Part shown: in pieces, positions 14,639-21,877 of the stretch | Position numbering within the stretch: position 1 is the stretch's first letter | Layout: each line of letters starts with the position of its first letter | Assembly (NCBI RefSeq): GCF_002797395.1 | Contig: NZ_KZ454943.1 | Coordinates: 2,902,543-2,947,646 of the forward strand | Direction of reading: 5' to 3' | Origin: Bacillus solitudinis | GTDB lineage: Bacteria > Bacillota > Bacilli > Bacillales > Bacillaceae_D | Length of the DNA stretch: 45,104 nt | Translations under genes and position numbers: made by a program | Notes under the pieces: generated by a model | Database searches by the model: none | Seen by the model: only the letters and a program-made list of their open reading frames with translations | What the model was told of the DNA's origin: nothing

Positions 14639-15124
14639 ATGCAGCAACTTATTAAAGAGTACAAAGAATCATTGAAGCAAATCGAGGTGGCGAAGTGTAA
14701 TGCAGTTATAGAGGATGATAAAATACTTCTTGGTAACATGGCTAGTGATTTGAAATATGCTCTTGAATGGATGCGGTCTGGTCGTCGTCCAGGACATAGA
14801 AGAGGCATTGAACGAAGAGCAGCTTATCAGAATGAGCAACCACTTGACCCACTTGTAATGCAATCATTTGTTGCTGAAAGTACCACTAGCCATACGGGCA
14901 TCACAGAATTTGAAAAAGAAAGAATTAAAGAAGCTTTAAGTAATTTGACAAGCAGAGAAAGAGAGATTTATGTATTAGTCAGAGGACATTGTTTTTCTAG
15001 GCAAGAAGCAGCCAAAATGTTAGGAGTAAAGAAGGGGACTATTAATAAAATCCTTTCAAGATGTGATGAAAAAATTAAAGTTAAAAAGTCTACTTCCTTA
15101 TTCTGTGAGCCGCTAGCAAATTAG
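14639..15124 (+). CDS. ArpU/Xpf-like sigma-factor-type late transcription regulator
   Basis: 161 residues. The C-terminal part (about residues 97-150) has a sigma-70 region 4 pattern: IKEALSNLTSREREIYVLV, then FSRQEAAKMLGVKKGTINKI. It corresponds in position and make-up to Xpf of prophage PBSX and to the ArpU family, which activate the late operon. Good ribosome site (AGGAGG) before ATG 14639. The expected target is a promoter upstream of the packaging genes. A terminator overlaps its stop. Confidence 0.85.
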   Translation: MQQLIKEYKESLKQIEVAKCNAVIEDDKILLGNMASDLKYALEWMRSGRRPGHRRGIERRAAYQNEQPLDPLVMQSFVAESTTSHTGITEFEKERIKEALSNLTSREREIYVLVRGHCFSRQEAAKMLGVKKGTINKILSRCDEKIKVKKSTSLFCEPLAN

Positions 15125-15134
15125 CGGTTTTTTA
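15110..15134 (+). terminator. Terminator at the end of the late-regulator gene
   Basis: CCGCTA (15110-15115) pairs with TAGCGG (15122-15127), followed by TTTTTTATTTTTA. The hairpin contains the stop codon of the regulator. Confidence 0.8.
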
Positions 15135-15208
15135 TTTTTATTAAAACTTGTCTCCCGTTTGCCACCTATAAGTAAAAAGTAATTTTTCTGAAAGGAGCGT
15201 GATGGCAT

Positions 15209-15754
15209 GTGAATTTCGTCCAACCGATTCGGGACCCTAAAAAGATTAATGAAATTAGCGTTTTTTTACGTCTGAAAAGCGAGAGGAACTTTATGATCTT
15301 TTTTCTTGGTATTAATACAGGACTAAGAATAAAAGATATTTTGAATCTCAAAGTTAAGGATGTCAGTGGTCATTATCTTAGTTTGAGAGAGTTTAAAACG
15401 AAGAAGCAAAAACGTCAGCGCATCACACCGGATCTTTATCGGGAACTGCAAAGGTACTGCTCTGGTATGAAAGATGACGAATATCTCTTTCAATCACGTA
15501 AAGGCAGAAATAAACCAATAGTACGTGAGACGGCATATAGAATTTTACGTGAAGCAGCTGAAGCTCATGGGTTAGATGAAATTGGTTGCCACACGTTGAG
15601 GAAGACTTTCGGATATCACTTCTATACTCAAACAAAGAATATTGCACTTCTCCAAAAGCTGCTTAATCACACCGACCAGGCAGAGACACTTCGATACATT
15701 GGCATTGACCAAGATGCTATGGATAATGCGATGAGGAAGTTTAAAATCAGTTAA
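15209..15754 (+). CDS. Minimal tyrosine recombinase (catalytic domain only)
   Basis: 181 residues, with no core-binding domain. Catalytic residues are all visible: Arg in NTGLRIKDIL, the His-x-x-Arg box in CHTLRKTFGYHF, a His in LLNHTDQ and the nucleophile Tyr in LRYIGI. Begins MNFVQPIRDPKKI, the typical start of a family found upstream of packaging genes in many Bacillus phages. GTG start, about 11 bases after AAAGGAG; a 12-codon ORF (ATG 15202) overlaps the start in another frame. The prophage already has a serine integrase, so this enzyme may resolve genome multimers or serve another site. Confidence 0.85.
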   Translation: MNFVQPIRDPKKINEISVFLRLKSERNFMIFFLGINTGLRIKDILNLKVKDVSGHYLSLREFKTKKQKRQRITPDLYRELQRYCSGMKDDEYLFQSRKGRNKPIVRETAYRILREAAEAHGLDEIGCHTLRKTFGYHFYTQTKNIALLQKLLNHTDQAETLRYIGIDQDAMDNAMRKFKIS

Positions 15755-15810
15755 ATAAAAGGTGCTTGTATAGATATTTCTTTACCCTTAATATCACATA
15801 AATTTATAGT

Positions 15811-15905
15811 TGTGACGTTCAATTTTCAAGGCTAATTAAACGTAGTTATGATAAGGGATTTGAGAGATGGCTGAATATAACTCCCTCTAAGATATGTGAC
15901 GTTCA
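15811..15905. repeat. 11-bp direct repeat pair TGTGACGTTCA
   Basis: TGTGACGTTCA occurs at 15811-15821 and 15895-15905, 84 bp apart, in the non-coding gap after the minimal tyrosine recombinase. It could be a binding site for that recombinase or for a regulator. Confidence 0.5.
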
Positions 15906-15929
15906 GGACGAAGAAATAAACCTGTTAAA

Positions 15930-15958
15930 GAAAAACGATGCTTTAGACATCGTTTTTC
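15930..15958. terminator. Bidirectional terminator between recombinase and DUF4238 genes
   Basis: GAAAAACGATG (15930-15940) and CATCGTTTTTC (15948-15958) are perfect 11-bp arms around a 7-base loop. The arms supply a T-run in both directions, ending the plus-strand recombinase transcript and the minus-strand DUF4238 transcript. Confidence 0.8.
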
Positions 15959-16896
15959 TTTGGTTGTGGTGTTAAAAGAATACGGGGGTCCAATCCTTCA
16001 TTAATTAATTTTTTTCTTGTTTCAAATTCAATATTATCGGCTGTTTCAAAATTTCCATCGGTTGAAAATACTTGTCTGAATGCTCTTCGAACCTGTGCTT
16101 TATTTAGATTGATTACTTCATTACTACCTAAGATATTCAATTGGTCTTTTTTAAAGTGTCGAGGCAAAGAATTTTTCTCAAACAATAAAAAAATAAACCG
16201 GGGGGTTAATGGAAAATAAATTTCATCGGAAAGTATAGTGTAATCAACGGAGCCGGTAACGCCTTTTCGATTATGTACACCTTGGAGAGATTCACGCATA
16301 GCAAACGGACTATCGGAAGTATAAAGATAATTTGATGTGTTATTCTTACCGAGTATCCAATCATAATTAGTCAAAAGTGTATCGGTGATTTTATCAAGAT
16401 AAGAGCTTGCATTTTTCCCATATACATCTGTCAATTCCAAATCCATATACATCAGCTGATGAGCAAATGCTGGATGAACGGGAGATTGGTCCATGTAAAT
16501 GTTTTTTGCATCAGTATTTACACGAATGCTCTCTTCTCTGAACTTTCTAGTTCTGATATGCTGAAATGCCATAAATTTTGCAACTATACTTTTTTCATCT
16601 TCATTTATTTGATATTCATTTACGTGAAGTAATTGAGGTAGAAACTCATTTATAAAAGACGCAAACTTGTCCTCATATCTCTTATTGGTTTGGCTCTCAA
16701 ATTGCTGACCAAGAGAAATATCTCCAATATGATCAAAGTTATAAAAGTGTTCTTCACTTGCAATGCTTCTTACACTTGAACTGAATTTTTTAAGTTCAAA
16801 TTTGTCATAAACAAAAATTCTATGTTTTTTACCTTTTGCGAACTTCCGAAGCATAAACTGAGGAACATAATGTTGATTCTTAACGATATTGGTCAT
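15943..16896 (-). CDS. DUF4238-family protein (cargo)
   Basis: 317 residues. The N-terminal NQHYVPQFMLRKFA is the hallmark of DUF4238, followed by a SIASEEHFYNFD region and, near residue 120, a FMAFQHIRTRKFR segment. A YTSDSPFAMRE motif lies near residue 200. The biochemical role of DUF4238 is unknown to me; members often occur as isolated genes in variable regions. ATG with AGGAG upstream. It is transcribed opposite to its neighbours, as expected for an independent lysogenic cargo gene. Confidence 0.85.
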   Translation of the reverse strand: MTNIVKNQHYVPQFMLRKFAKGKKHRIFVYDKFELKKFSSSVRSIASEEHFYNFDHIGDISLGQQFESQTNKRYEDKFASFINEFLPQLLHVNEYQINEDEKSIVAKFMAFQHIRTRKFREESIRVNTDAKNIYMDQSPVHPAFAHQLMYMDLELTDVYGKNASSYLDKITDTLLTNYDWILGKNNTSNYLYTSDSPFAMRESLQGVHNRKGVTGSVDYTILSDEIYFPLTPRFIFLLFEKNSLPRHFKKDQLNILGSNEVINLNKAQVRRAFRQVFSTDGNFETADNIEFETRKKLINEGLDPRILLTPQPKKNDV

Positions 16897-17090
16897 GATT
16901 TACTCCTATTCACCAAATTTTTCTATTATGATAGATTTGGCCCTGTTTAGATGGTTTTGGATGAAGGAATAATTAAATAGCCTTTCAATAAACAACTCTA
17001 TAAATCAGGGCATTGCAAACTTTTAATATGATGATTTTTTTTAAATGTAACTACTCAATATAGTGGTCAAATGAATTAAAACGTTAAAAG

Positions 17091-17108
17091 GCACCCCAAC
17101 TAGGGTGC
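17091..17108 (-). terminator. Terminator of the DUF2188 gene
   Basis: GCACCC (17091-17096) pairs with GGGTGC (17103-17108); on the minus strand it is followed by CTTTTAAC. It lies nine bases past the DUF2188 stop. Confidence 0.65.
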
Positions 17109-17117
17109 ATTGTTTTG

Positions 17118-17339
17118 TTATCCTTTTGGGGGATAAGGATCGTTACCATAACTGTCTTTATCTCTGATCCGGCCATCTGGTCGATGGATTATAACTTCGG
17201 ATTTTTGATTACGAGCTATTGTTCGGGCTGCATCAATTGCTTCTTTCTGAGTCCTGTGAATCGAGGTAGCTTTTTCGTTACCTGCTCCTTGTACTTTCCA
17301 TCCCTTTTCGTTGGGTGTAACATGTTGGTTTTTACTCAT
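17118..17339 (-). CDS. DUF2188-family small protein
   Basis: 73 residues: HVTPNEKGWKVQGAGNEKAT, then AIDAARTIARNQKSEVIIHR followed by DGRIRDKDSYGNDP. This is the usual layout of DUF2188 proteins (a strand-rich start, an A..A..IA helix, a HRPDGRI strand). ATG preceded by AAAGGAGATGAACTT. A single-gene unit with its own terminator, function unknown. Confidence 0.88.
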   Translation of the reverse strand: MSKNQHVTPNEKGWKVQGAGNEKATSIHRTQKEAIDAARTIARNQKSEVIIHRPDGRIRDKDSYGNDPYPPKG

Positions 17340-17474
17340 AAGTTCATCTCCTTTCTCTAACTAATTCTATATTTATATTAAATGTCCTAGCAATTGTCGG
17401 TATTTGACGAAAGAAAATTGTAGGACGAAAGCCTCTTTTGTCGTAATTTAGACAGAGAGAAAGGAGGTGATTAA

Positions 17475-17693
17475 ATGTTTGAAGGTATTAGATTGAGTGA
17501 TGCAATTAGCACTAAACCATTGTGGCTTTTAATTATTATGATAATTCTTGCAGGTGTTTTAGCGGGAATAATAAGCAGATATGTACCTAAGTTTATGGTG
17601 AGGCCCTTAGGGGCCATATTTATGACAGCAGCATTAGCTGGCTGGGGCTATTTTACTTTTTATTTAAATGGATATGAATTATTAAATAAATAA
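17475..17693 (+). CDS. Small two-helix membrane protein
   Basis: 72 residues with two membrane helices, PLWLLIIMIILAGVLAGII (about residues 15-33) and LGAIFMTAALAGWGYFTFYL (about 45-64). Excellent ribosome site AAAGGAGGTGATTAA before the ATG. Divergent from the DUF2188 gene. Could be a holin-like or accessory membrane protein, but it is far from the lysis genes and I assign no function. Confidence 0.72.
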   Translation: MFEGIRLSDAISTKPLWLLIIMIILAGVLAGIISRYVPKFMVRPLGAIFMTAALAGWGYFTFYLNGYELLNK

Positions 17694-17858
17694 ATAAATT
17701 TCACTTTATTATAATTACTATTATTAAAGACCATAAGAGACTTAACTTTGTAGAGCATATGGGAATGAATAAAGACCGATATGAACGTAGAGGCAGAGCT
17801 ATTAGGAGGAAATAACTTTATTTTCTCGAATATTAATTATATAGATAGGAGGAAGGTT

Positions 17859-18053
17859 ATGAAACTAATTGAGCAACATATATGTGACTTAGAATTAGAT
17901 GAAGAAGGATTTGAAAACCGTTCGTTAGCGGAGATAATTAGAGATATGATTTCTGGGTTCGAAACGAAATCCAATATAGTCTTACTTGATCAATTACACC
18001 ATTGGAAAAATAATAATTATGTAATAGTCCTAAACGAATACGAGAAAAGTTAA
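17859..18053 (+). CDS. Small acidic phage protein
   Basis: 64 residues (MKLIEQHICDLELDEEGFEN ... LAEIIRDMISGFETKS). The ATG at 17859 has AGGAGGAAGGTT upstream; the frame is open from 17781, but that start is less convincing. Followed directly by a terminator. Not recognised. Confidence 0.62.
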   Translation: MKLIEQHICDLELDEEGFENRSLAEIIRDMISGFETKSNIVLLDQLHHWKNNNYVIVLNEYEKS

Positions 18054-18080
18054 GCACTCCTAACAGGGTGCTTTTTATTA
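18052..18080 (+). terminator. Terminator after the small acidic gene
   Basis: AAGCAC (18052-18057) pairs with GTGCTT (18068-18073), followed by TTTATTA. Overlaps the stop of the preceding gene. Confidence 0.75.
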
Positions 18081-18155
18081 CGTCTTGAATAGTTTTGAAA
18101 ATACAACTGTTAATTTAATTATAATTTCATTTATTAAGGACATAATAAGAGAGAA

Positions 18156-18175
18156 GAGGGAGCATGAAATCCCTC
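18156..18175 (-). terminator. Minus-strand terminator of the mini-ORF unit
   Basis: GAGGGA (18156-18161) pairs with TCCCTC (18170-18175). On the minus strand it is followed by TTCTCTCTTATTATG, a pyrimidine-rich tract. It lies 11 bases past the stop of the 30-residue peptide. Confidence 0.5.
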
Positions 18176-18186
18176 ATTCAAATATC

Positions 18187-18279
18187 TTAAAGGCCTGCAA
18201 TCCATTTAACTAACAAGATGATGGAACAAATTGCAGGCCAGTTAATATAAAGAAACAAATCTTTGTACTTGAGCATCAT
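18187..18279 (-). CDS. Candidate 30-residue hydrophobic peptide with internal hairpin
   Basis: Minus strand: AGGAGGTG (complement of 18290-18297), then 12 bases later ATGATG opening 30 codons: MMLKYKDLFLYINWPAICSI followed by ILLVKWIAGL. The peptide would be one hydrophobic helix. The coding part contains a perfect inverted repeat (GGCCTGCAAT 18192-18201 / ATTGCAGGCC 18230-18239) with a second CCAT/ATGG stem inside. Size and structure recall type I toxin mRNAs, but the ribosome spacing is long. The rest of 18081-18404 holds no other gene that I can support. Confidence 0.35.
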   Translation of the reverse strand: MMLKYKDLFLYINWPAICSIILLVKWIAGL

Positions 18280-18404
18280 TCGATAGGAACACCTCCTACA
18301 CTTATAATGCTTTAAAAATCGATAAAATATTTGTGTATGAATACATTCCTAAATTTGGAGTGCTTTTTAGTGTGAATAAATACTAAAGAAAAGAAGGTGT
18401 CATT

Positions 18405-18563
18405 ATGGAAACGGGATCAACAAAGGATTTAACAAAAGAACTGTCAACGCGGGAAGGAATTTCAAAATTAGATATTGAACCCTATGAAAAGGTGAAAATA
18501 ATTACTGGACAAGGCGAACGTGAATTCACGGGTCCAGCAATTATCATAGTGAATCAAGATTAG
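18405..18563 (+). CDS. BC1881-family small phage protein
   Basis: 52 residues: STKDLTKELSTREGISKLDI at the start and GPAIIIVNQD at the end are the conserved parts of the BC1881 family of Bacillus phage proteins; function unknown. ATG preceded by AAAGAAGGTGTC. Its stop overlaps the stop of the minus-strand KTSC gene by four bases. Confidence 0.82.
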   Translation: METGSTKDLTKELSTREGISKLDIEPYEKVKIITGQGEREFTGPAIIIVNQD

Positions 18564-18772
18564 AGGATGCGTCTATAGCGGTAGACGTCTTTAATATGCC
18601 TTGCATGATAACCACCGTGGGACGGTGCGCCCATTAAACCTTTATAGGTATGAGGTGGTACATCAAAGTAGTCATAGACAGTATGATTTTGAAACTCAAT
18701 CCTAAGTGTCTGTGAATTTGCATCATACCCTATGTGGAGCAGATTAGATGAATCGACATATTGCATAATCAT
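18560..18772 (-). CDS. KTSC-domain protein
   Basis: 70 residues. The KTSC fold pattern is clear: VDSSNLLHIGYDANSQTLRI, then EFQNHTVYDYFDVPPHTY; KTSC domains are found alone or fused to RNA-related proteins, and the function is unknown. The ATG at 18772 follows AAAGGAGGTGATTATA; an 11-residue upstream extension lies in the ribosome site. The final residues (ARHIKDVYRYRRI) are basic. Confidence 0.87.
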   Translation of the reverse strand: MIMQYVDSSNLLHIGYDANSQTLRIEFQNHTVYDYFDVPPHTYKGLMGAPSHGGYHARHIKDVYRYRRIL

Positions 18773-18866
18773 TATAATCACCTCCTTTATTACAATATTC
18801 GTCAAAATAGTATATTTTTCCTCTTTTTGGATGGATAGATTAAAATATCAAACCTATTTTTGTTTG

Positions 18867-18895
18867 AAGCACTTAATTATGAGTGCTTTTTATTA
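18867..18895 (+). terminator. Hairpin with T-tract before the packaging region
   Basis: AAGCACT (18867-18873) pairs with AGTGCTT (18882-18888), followed by TTTATTATG. It should block plus-strand read-through from the accessory genes. Confidence 0.65.
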
Positions 18896-18914
18896 TGTCT
18901 AAGGAGTGTTAGGA

Positions 18915-19091
18915 ATGATTGTAATAAGAACGATTGACCAAGCAATTGTAAGGATGGAAGGCACACCAGAAGGGATTGAGCAGTATGATAGGTTAAAGTC
19001 TGAACCAATTCACTTTGAACCAATGCGGAATGGTGTGGAGGATAAGGAAGGTTTTTGCAACAGTAACAACAATAAAATTGGGTCCTTCTGA
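18915..19091 (+). CDS. Small phage protein upstream of the cos/terminase region
   Basis: 58 residues from ATG 18915 with AAGGAG eight bases before it (MIVIRTIDQAIVRMEGTPEG start; then GIEQYDRLKSEPIHFEPM). Acidic, no recognised domain. It is the last gene before the candidate cos site. Confidence 0.6.
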   Translation: MIVIRTIDQAIVRMEGTPEGIEQYDRLKSEPIHFEPMRNGVEDKEGFCNSNNNKIGSF

Positions 19092-19107
19092 GCAATAAAT
19101 TTTACTG

Positions 19108-19169
19108 CGGGTGCGTACGAGCCCGGAAATGGTCTAGTTTTTATTTCAAAAAGGTCGTTTCCGTTTCCT
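19108..19169. other. cos: Candidate lambda-type cos site (cosN palindrome plus R-like element)
   Basis: CGGGTGCGTACGAGCCCG (19108-19125) is an 18-bp imperfect palindrome, GC-rich in AT-rich DNA, 88 bp before the terminase small subunit. Thirty bases downstream lies AAGGTCGTTTCCGTTTCCTG (19151-19170). In lambda, as I recall its left end, the staggered-cut palindrome is followed by AAGGCGTTTCCGTT, one of the gpNu1-binding R sites. The terminase genes here are of the lambda Nu1/gpA type, so this is a good candidate for the packaging and cohesive-end site. Confidence 0.6.
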
Positions 19170-19213
19170 GTTTATAACGTTTGGGAAATAATCTTAGAAA
19201 GGTGGTGAACCCC

Positions 19214-19795
19214 TTGGTAGTTAAAGAAAAGAAGGAAAGTAGCTTTATAGTTACGACAAAAGAAATGTCGGAAATATTGGGTTTAAGTGATCGTAGAATT
19301 CGGCAATTAGAAAATGACGGGGCGTTAGTAAAAATCACTCATGGGAAATTCGACTTGCCAGCTTCTATTCGAGCTTACATTAATCACCTAAACACCGATA
19401 CGGTAGAAGAATTAAACAAGACAGAAGAAGAAGCATTGTGGACGAGAGCTAGACGTCAAAAGGCAGAGTTAGAACTTCAGATTATGAAGGGGGAACTCCA
19501 CCGTTCTGAAGATGTTAAGCGAGTAATGAATAATATGCTAGGGGCATTTCGTGCCCGTATCCTTGCAATCCCCTCTAAAACAGCAGGACCGTTACAAGGT
19601 AAAAGTGATTTCAATGAAATTAGAGGCATTTTAAAAGAATCAGTGTACGAAGCCCTAACTGAACTGTCAGATTATGATCCATATGTATTTTATGCGGAAA
19701 GTAAAGATACGCTTTCTATCGATGAAGAAAGTGAATCAGTCGCGGATCAGATTGATAAGGAGCTTCACAACAATGGTTCAAAAAAGAAAAAGTGA
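19214..19795 (+). CDS. Terminase small subunit (Nu1-like)
   Basis: 193 residues from TTG 19214, which has AAAGGTGGTG upstream; the frame extends to a TTG at 19181 without a ribosome site. The N-terminus has a MerR/Nu1-type winged helix (VTTKEMSEILGLSDRRIRQL), followed by a long charged helix (LWTRARRQKAELELQIMKGE) typical of Nu1-type small subunits. It binds the cos region and recruits the large subunit. The end overlaps the large subunit gene by 23 bases. Confidence 0.87.
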   Translation: MVVKEKKESSFIVTTKEMSEILGLSDRRIRQLENDGALVKITHGKFDLPASIRAYINHLNTDTVEELNKTEEEALWTRARRQKAELELQIMKGELHRSEDVKRVMNNMLGAFRARILAIPSKTAGPLQGKSDFNEIRGILKESVYEALTELSDYDPYVFYAESKDTLSIDEESESVADQIDKELHNNGSKKKK

Positions 19796-21584
19796 TACTG
19801 AATCCTTTTTTAAAGGGATTATAAAGTCTGTTATCACACCACCACCTGATTTAACAGTTTCAGAATGGGCTGATATGTATAGAAAGTTATCGAGTGAATC
19901 ATCATCGGAACCAGGACAGTGGAGAACTAGTCGAGCACCTTATCAAAAAGAAATATTGGACAGTATAAACGACTATGATTCAGAAAAGGTGATCATTATG
20001 TCCTCTGCCCAGGTTGGTAAAAGTGAACTTCTTTTAAACGTAGTCGGTTATTACATTGACTTTGATCCGGCTCCTATCTTATTAATGCAGCCAACAGTGG
20101 ATCTTGCTAAATCTTTTTCAAAAGAACGATTGGCACCAATGATTCGCGATTCACCTACATTAAGAAAAAAGGCTTCAGATGAGAAGAGTAGAGATAGTGG
20201 TAATACTGTTATGCAGAAGACGTTCCCGGGTGGATATATTGCTATGGTTGGAGCAAATGCACCTTCTGGACTTGCATCACGGCCAATTAGAATACTACTA
20301 GCAGATGAAGTTGATCGTTTTCCCATAAGTGCTGGAACAGAAGGGGATCCACTTTCTTTAGCTGAAAAACGAACCAATAACTTTCAAAACAGAAAGAAAG
20401 TCTTTGTTTCGACTCCGACCAATAAGGGCGCAAGTAGAATTGAAACTGAATTCGAGTTTAGTACACAGGAACATTGGAATTTGCCTTGCCCTTCTTGTGG
20501 AGAGTATCAACCTCTGCGCTTTCCACAGCTTCACTTCGACAGCGCCTGCATGGCCTGCAAGAGTTGCGGAACATTGCATGACGAATATGAGTGGAAGTCA
20601 AGTGAGGGGAAGTGGATTGCAAACAATCCTAATGCTAAAAATAGAGGATTTCACCTTAATGAGATGGTCAGTCCTTGGCGAAAATGGCAAGAAATTATTG
20701 ATTCTTTTAAAGAAGCCAATAAAAAGGGTCCAGAAGCCTTAAAAGTATTTGTTAATACTGCATTGGGTGAAACGTGGGAACCTAAAGGTGACGGAATTGA
20801 ATCAGAAGACCTTCTTGATCGCCGCAAACAATATGACTGTGAAGTTCCTAATGATGTTCTTTTATTAACGGCAGCTGTCGATGTCCAGGATAACCGCCTA
20901 GAGTATGAAATTGTCGGTTGGTCCATCGGGAAAAAGTCTTGGGGCATTAAATACGGTGTGATCATGGGGGACCCCGGTCAAGAGTTTGTTTGGGATTCAC
21001 TAGACCAAGTTCTTTTCAAAGAATATAGCAGAAAAGATGGTCAAAACCTTAAAATCATGACCACCTGCATTGATTCCGGGGGTCACCATACAAAAAGAGT
21101 GTACTCCTACTGTAAAGAACGTGAATATCAGCGCGTTTGGGCTATTAAAGGGGTGGGGGGAAGCGGAAAAACCTTCATTCAACGACCAAAAAGAAGAGAT
21201 GATTCAGGTGTTTGGCTCTTTACACTTGCTGTTGATGTTGGAAAGGATGCCTTGGTTTCGAGATTAAGTATCCAAGATGATGAGGTAGAGGGCTATTGCT
21301 ACTTTCCCATTGACACCGATAAAGGTTATGATGCAGAATATTTTAAAGGTTTAACCGCTGAGCATCGTGTTATCCGACATAAAAACGGACAACCAGTGAT
21401 TAAATGGGAAAAGAGAAGGTCCGGTGCTCGAAATGAACCATTCGACTTAAGAAATTATGCTATGGCAGCTTTTGAAATTCTTAATCCACAACTTGAAGCA
21501 ATCAAAGAACGAATCGATACAGGACAACAACCGAAAAAGTCACCAAGAAAACGGAGAAGAATGATATCTAAAGGGGTTACTTAA
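19773..21584 (+). CDS. Terminase large subunit (lambda gpA family)
   Basis: 603 residues from ATG 19773; longer frames to 19674 lie inside the small subunit gene. gpA hallmarks: PPPDLTVSEWADMYRKLSS (residues 23-41), Walker A-like SSAQVGKSE (77-85), Walker B ILLADEVDRF, a zinc pair (CPSCG ... CMACKSCG), and the nuclease region (AAVDVQDNRLEYEIVGWS, then CIDSGGHHT). It pumps DNA into the prohead and makes the staggered cos cuts. It does not look like the TerL of pac phages. Confidence 0.93.
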   Translation: MVQKRKSDTESFFKGIIKSVITPPPDLTVSEWADMYRKLSSESSSEPGQWRTSRAPYQKEILDSINDYDSEKVIIMSSAQVGKSELLLNVVGYYIDFDPAPILLMQPTVDLAKSFSKERLAPMIRDSPTLRKKASDEKSRDSGNTVMQKTFPGGYIAMVGANAPSGLASRPIRILLADEVDRFPISAGTEGDPLSLAEKRTNNFQNRKKVFVSTPTNKGASRIETEFEFSTQEHWNLPCPSCGEYQPLRFPQLHFDSACMACKSCGTLHDEYEWKSSEGKWIANNPNAKNRGFHLNEMVSPWRKWQEIIDSFKEANKKGPEALKVFVNTALGETWEPKGDGIESEDLLDRRKQYDCEVPNDVLLLTAAVDVQDNRLEYEIVGWSIGKKSWGIKYGVIMGDPGQEFVWDSLDQVLFKEYSRKDGQNLKIMTTCIDSGGHHTKRVYSYCKEREYQRVWAIKGVGGSGKTFIQRPKRRDDSGVWLFTLAVDVGKDALVSRLSIQDDEVEGYCYFPIDTDKGYDAEYFKGLTAEHRVIRHKNGQPVIKWEKRRSGARNEPFDLRNYAMAAFEILNPQLEAIKERIDTGQQPKKSPRKRRRMISKGVT

Positions 21585-21635
21585 TGCTTTCTGCGACATT
21601 GCAGAGGGCTATTTTTATGTAAATGAGGTGAGAAG

Positions 21636-21860
21636 ATGACAGTAATCAACTTAGAAAGAGCTCATAAACACTTAGAGGCATGGTTAGAAGCCGAATTAGC
21701 TGTTTCTACGGGACAATCTTACAGTATTGGGACAAGAAGTTTAACAAGGGCGAATATATCAGAAATTCGAAAACAGGTTACGTATTGGCGAAGTGAAATT
21801 TCTAGATTACAAGGTAGAGGGCGAAGGAAAGTTATGAGAGCTATGCCCTTGGACCTTTAG
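21636..21860 (+). CDS. gpW-like head completion protein (DUF6148-like)
   Basis: 74 residues: AHKHLEAWLEAELAVSTGQS, then YSIGTRSLTRANISEIRKQV and TYWRSEISRLQGRGRRKV. This is the helical hairpin pattern of small gpW-type proteins (DUF6148 in recent naming), which sit between the terminase and portal genes and help close the filled head. ATG preceded by GAGGTGAGAAG. Confidence 0.8.
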   Translation: MTVINLERAHKHLEAWLEAELAVSTGQSYSIGTRSLTRANISEIRKQVTYWRSEISRLQGRGRRKVMRAMPLDL

Positions 21861-21877
21861 GAAGGAGGTAAATCGAA

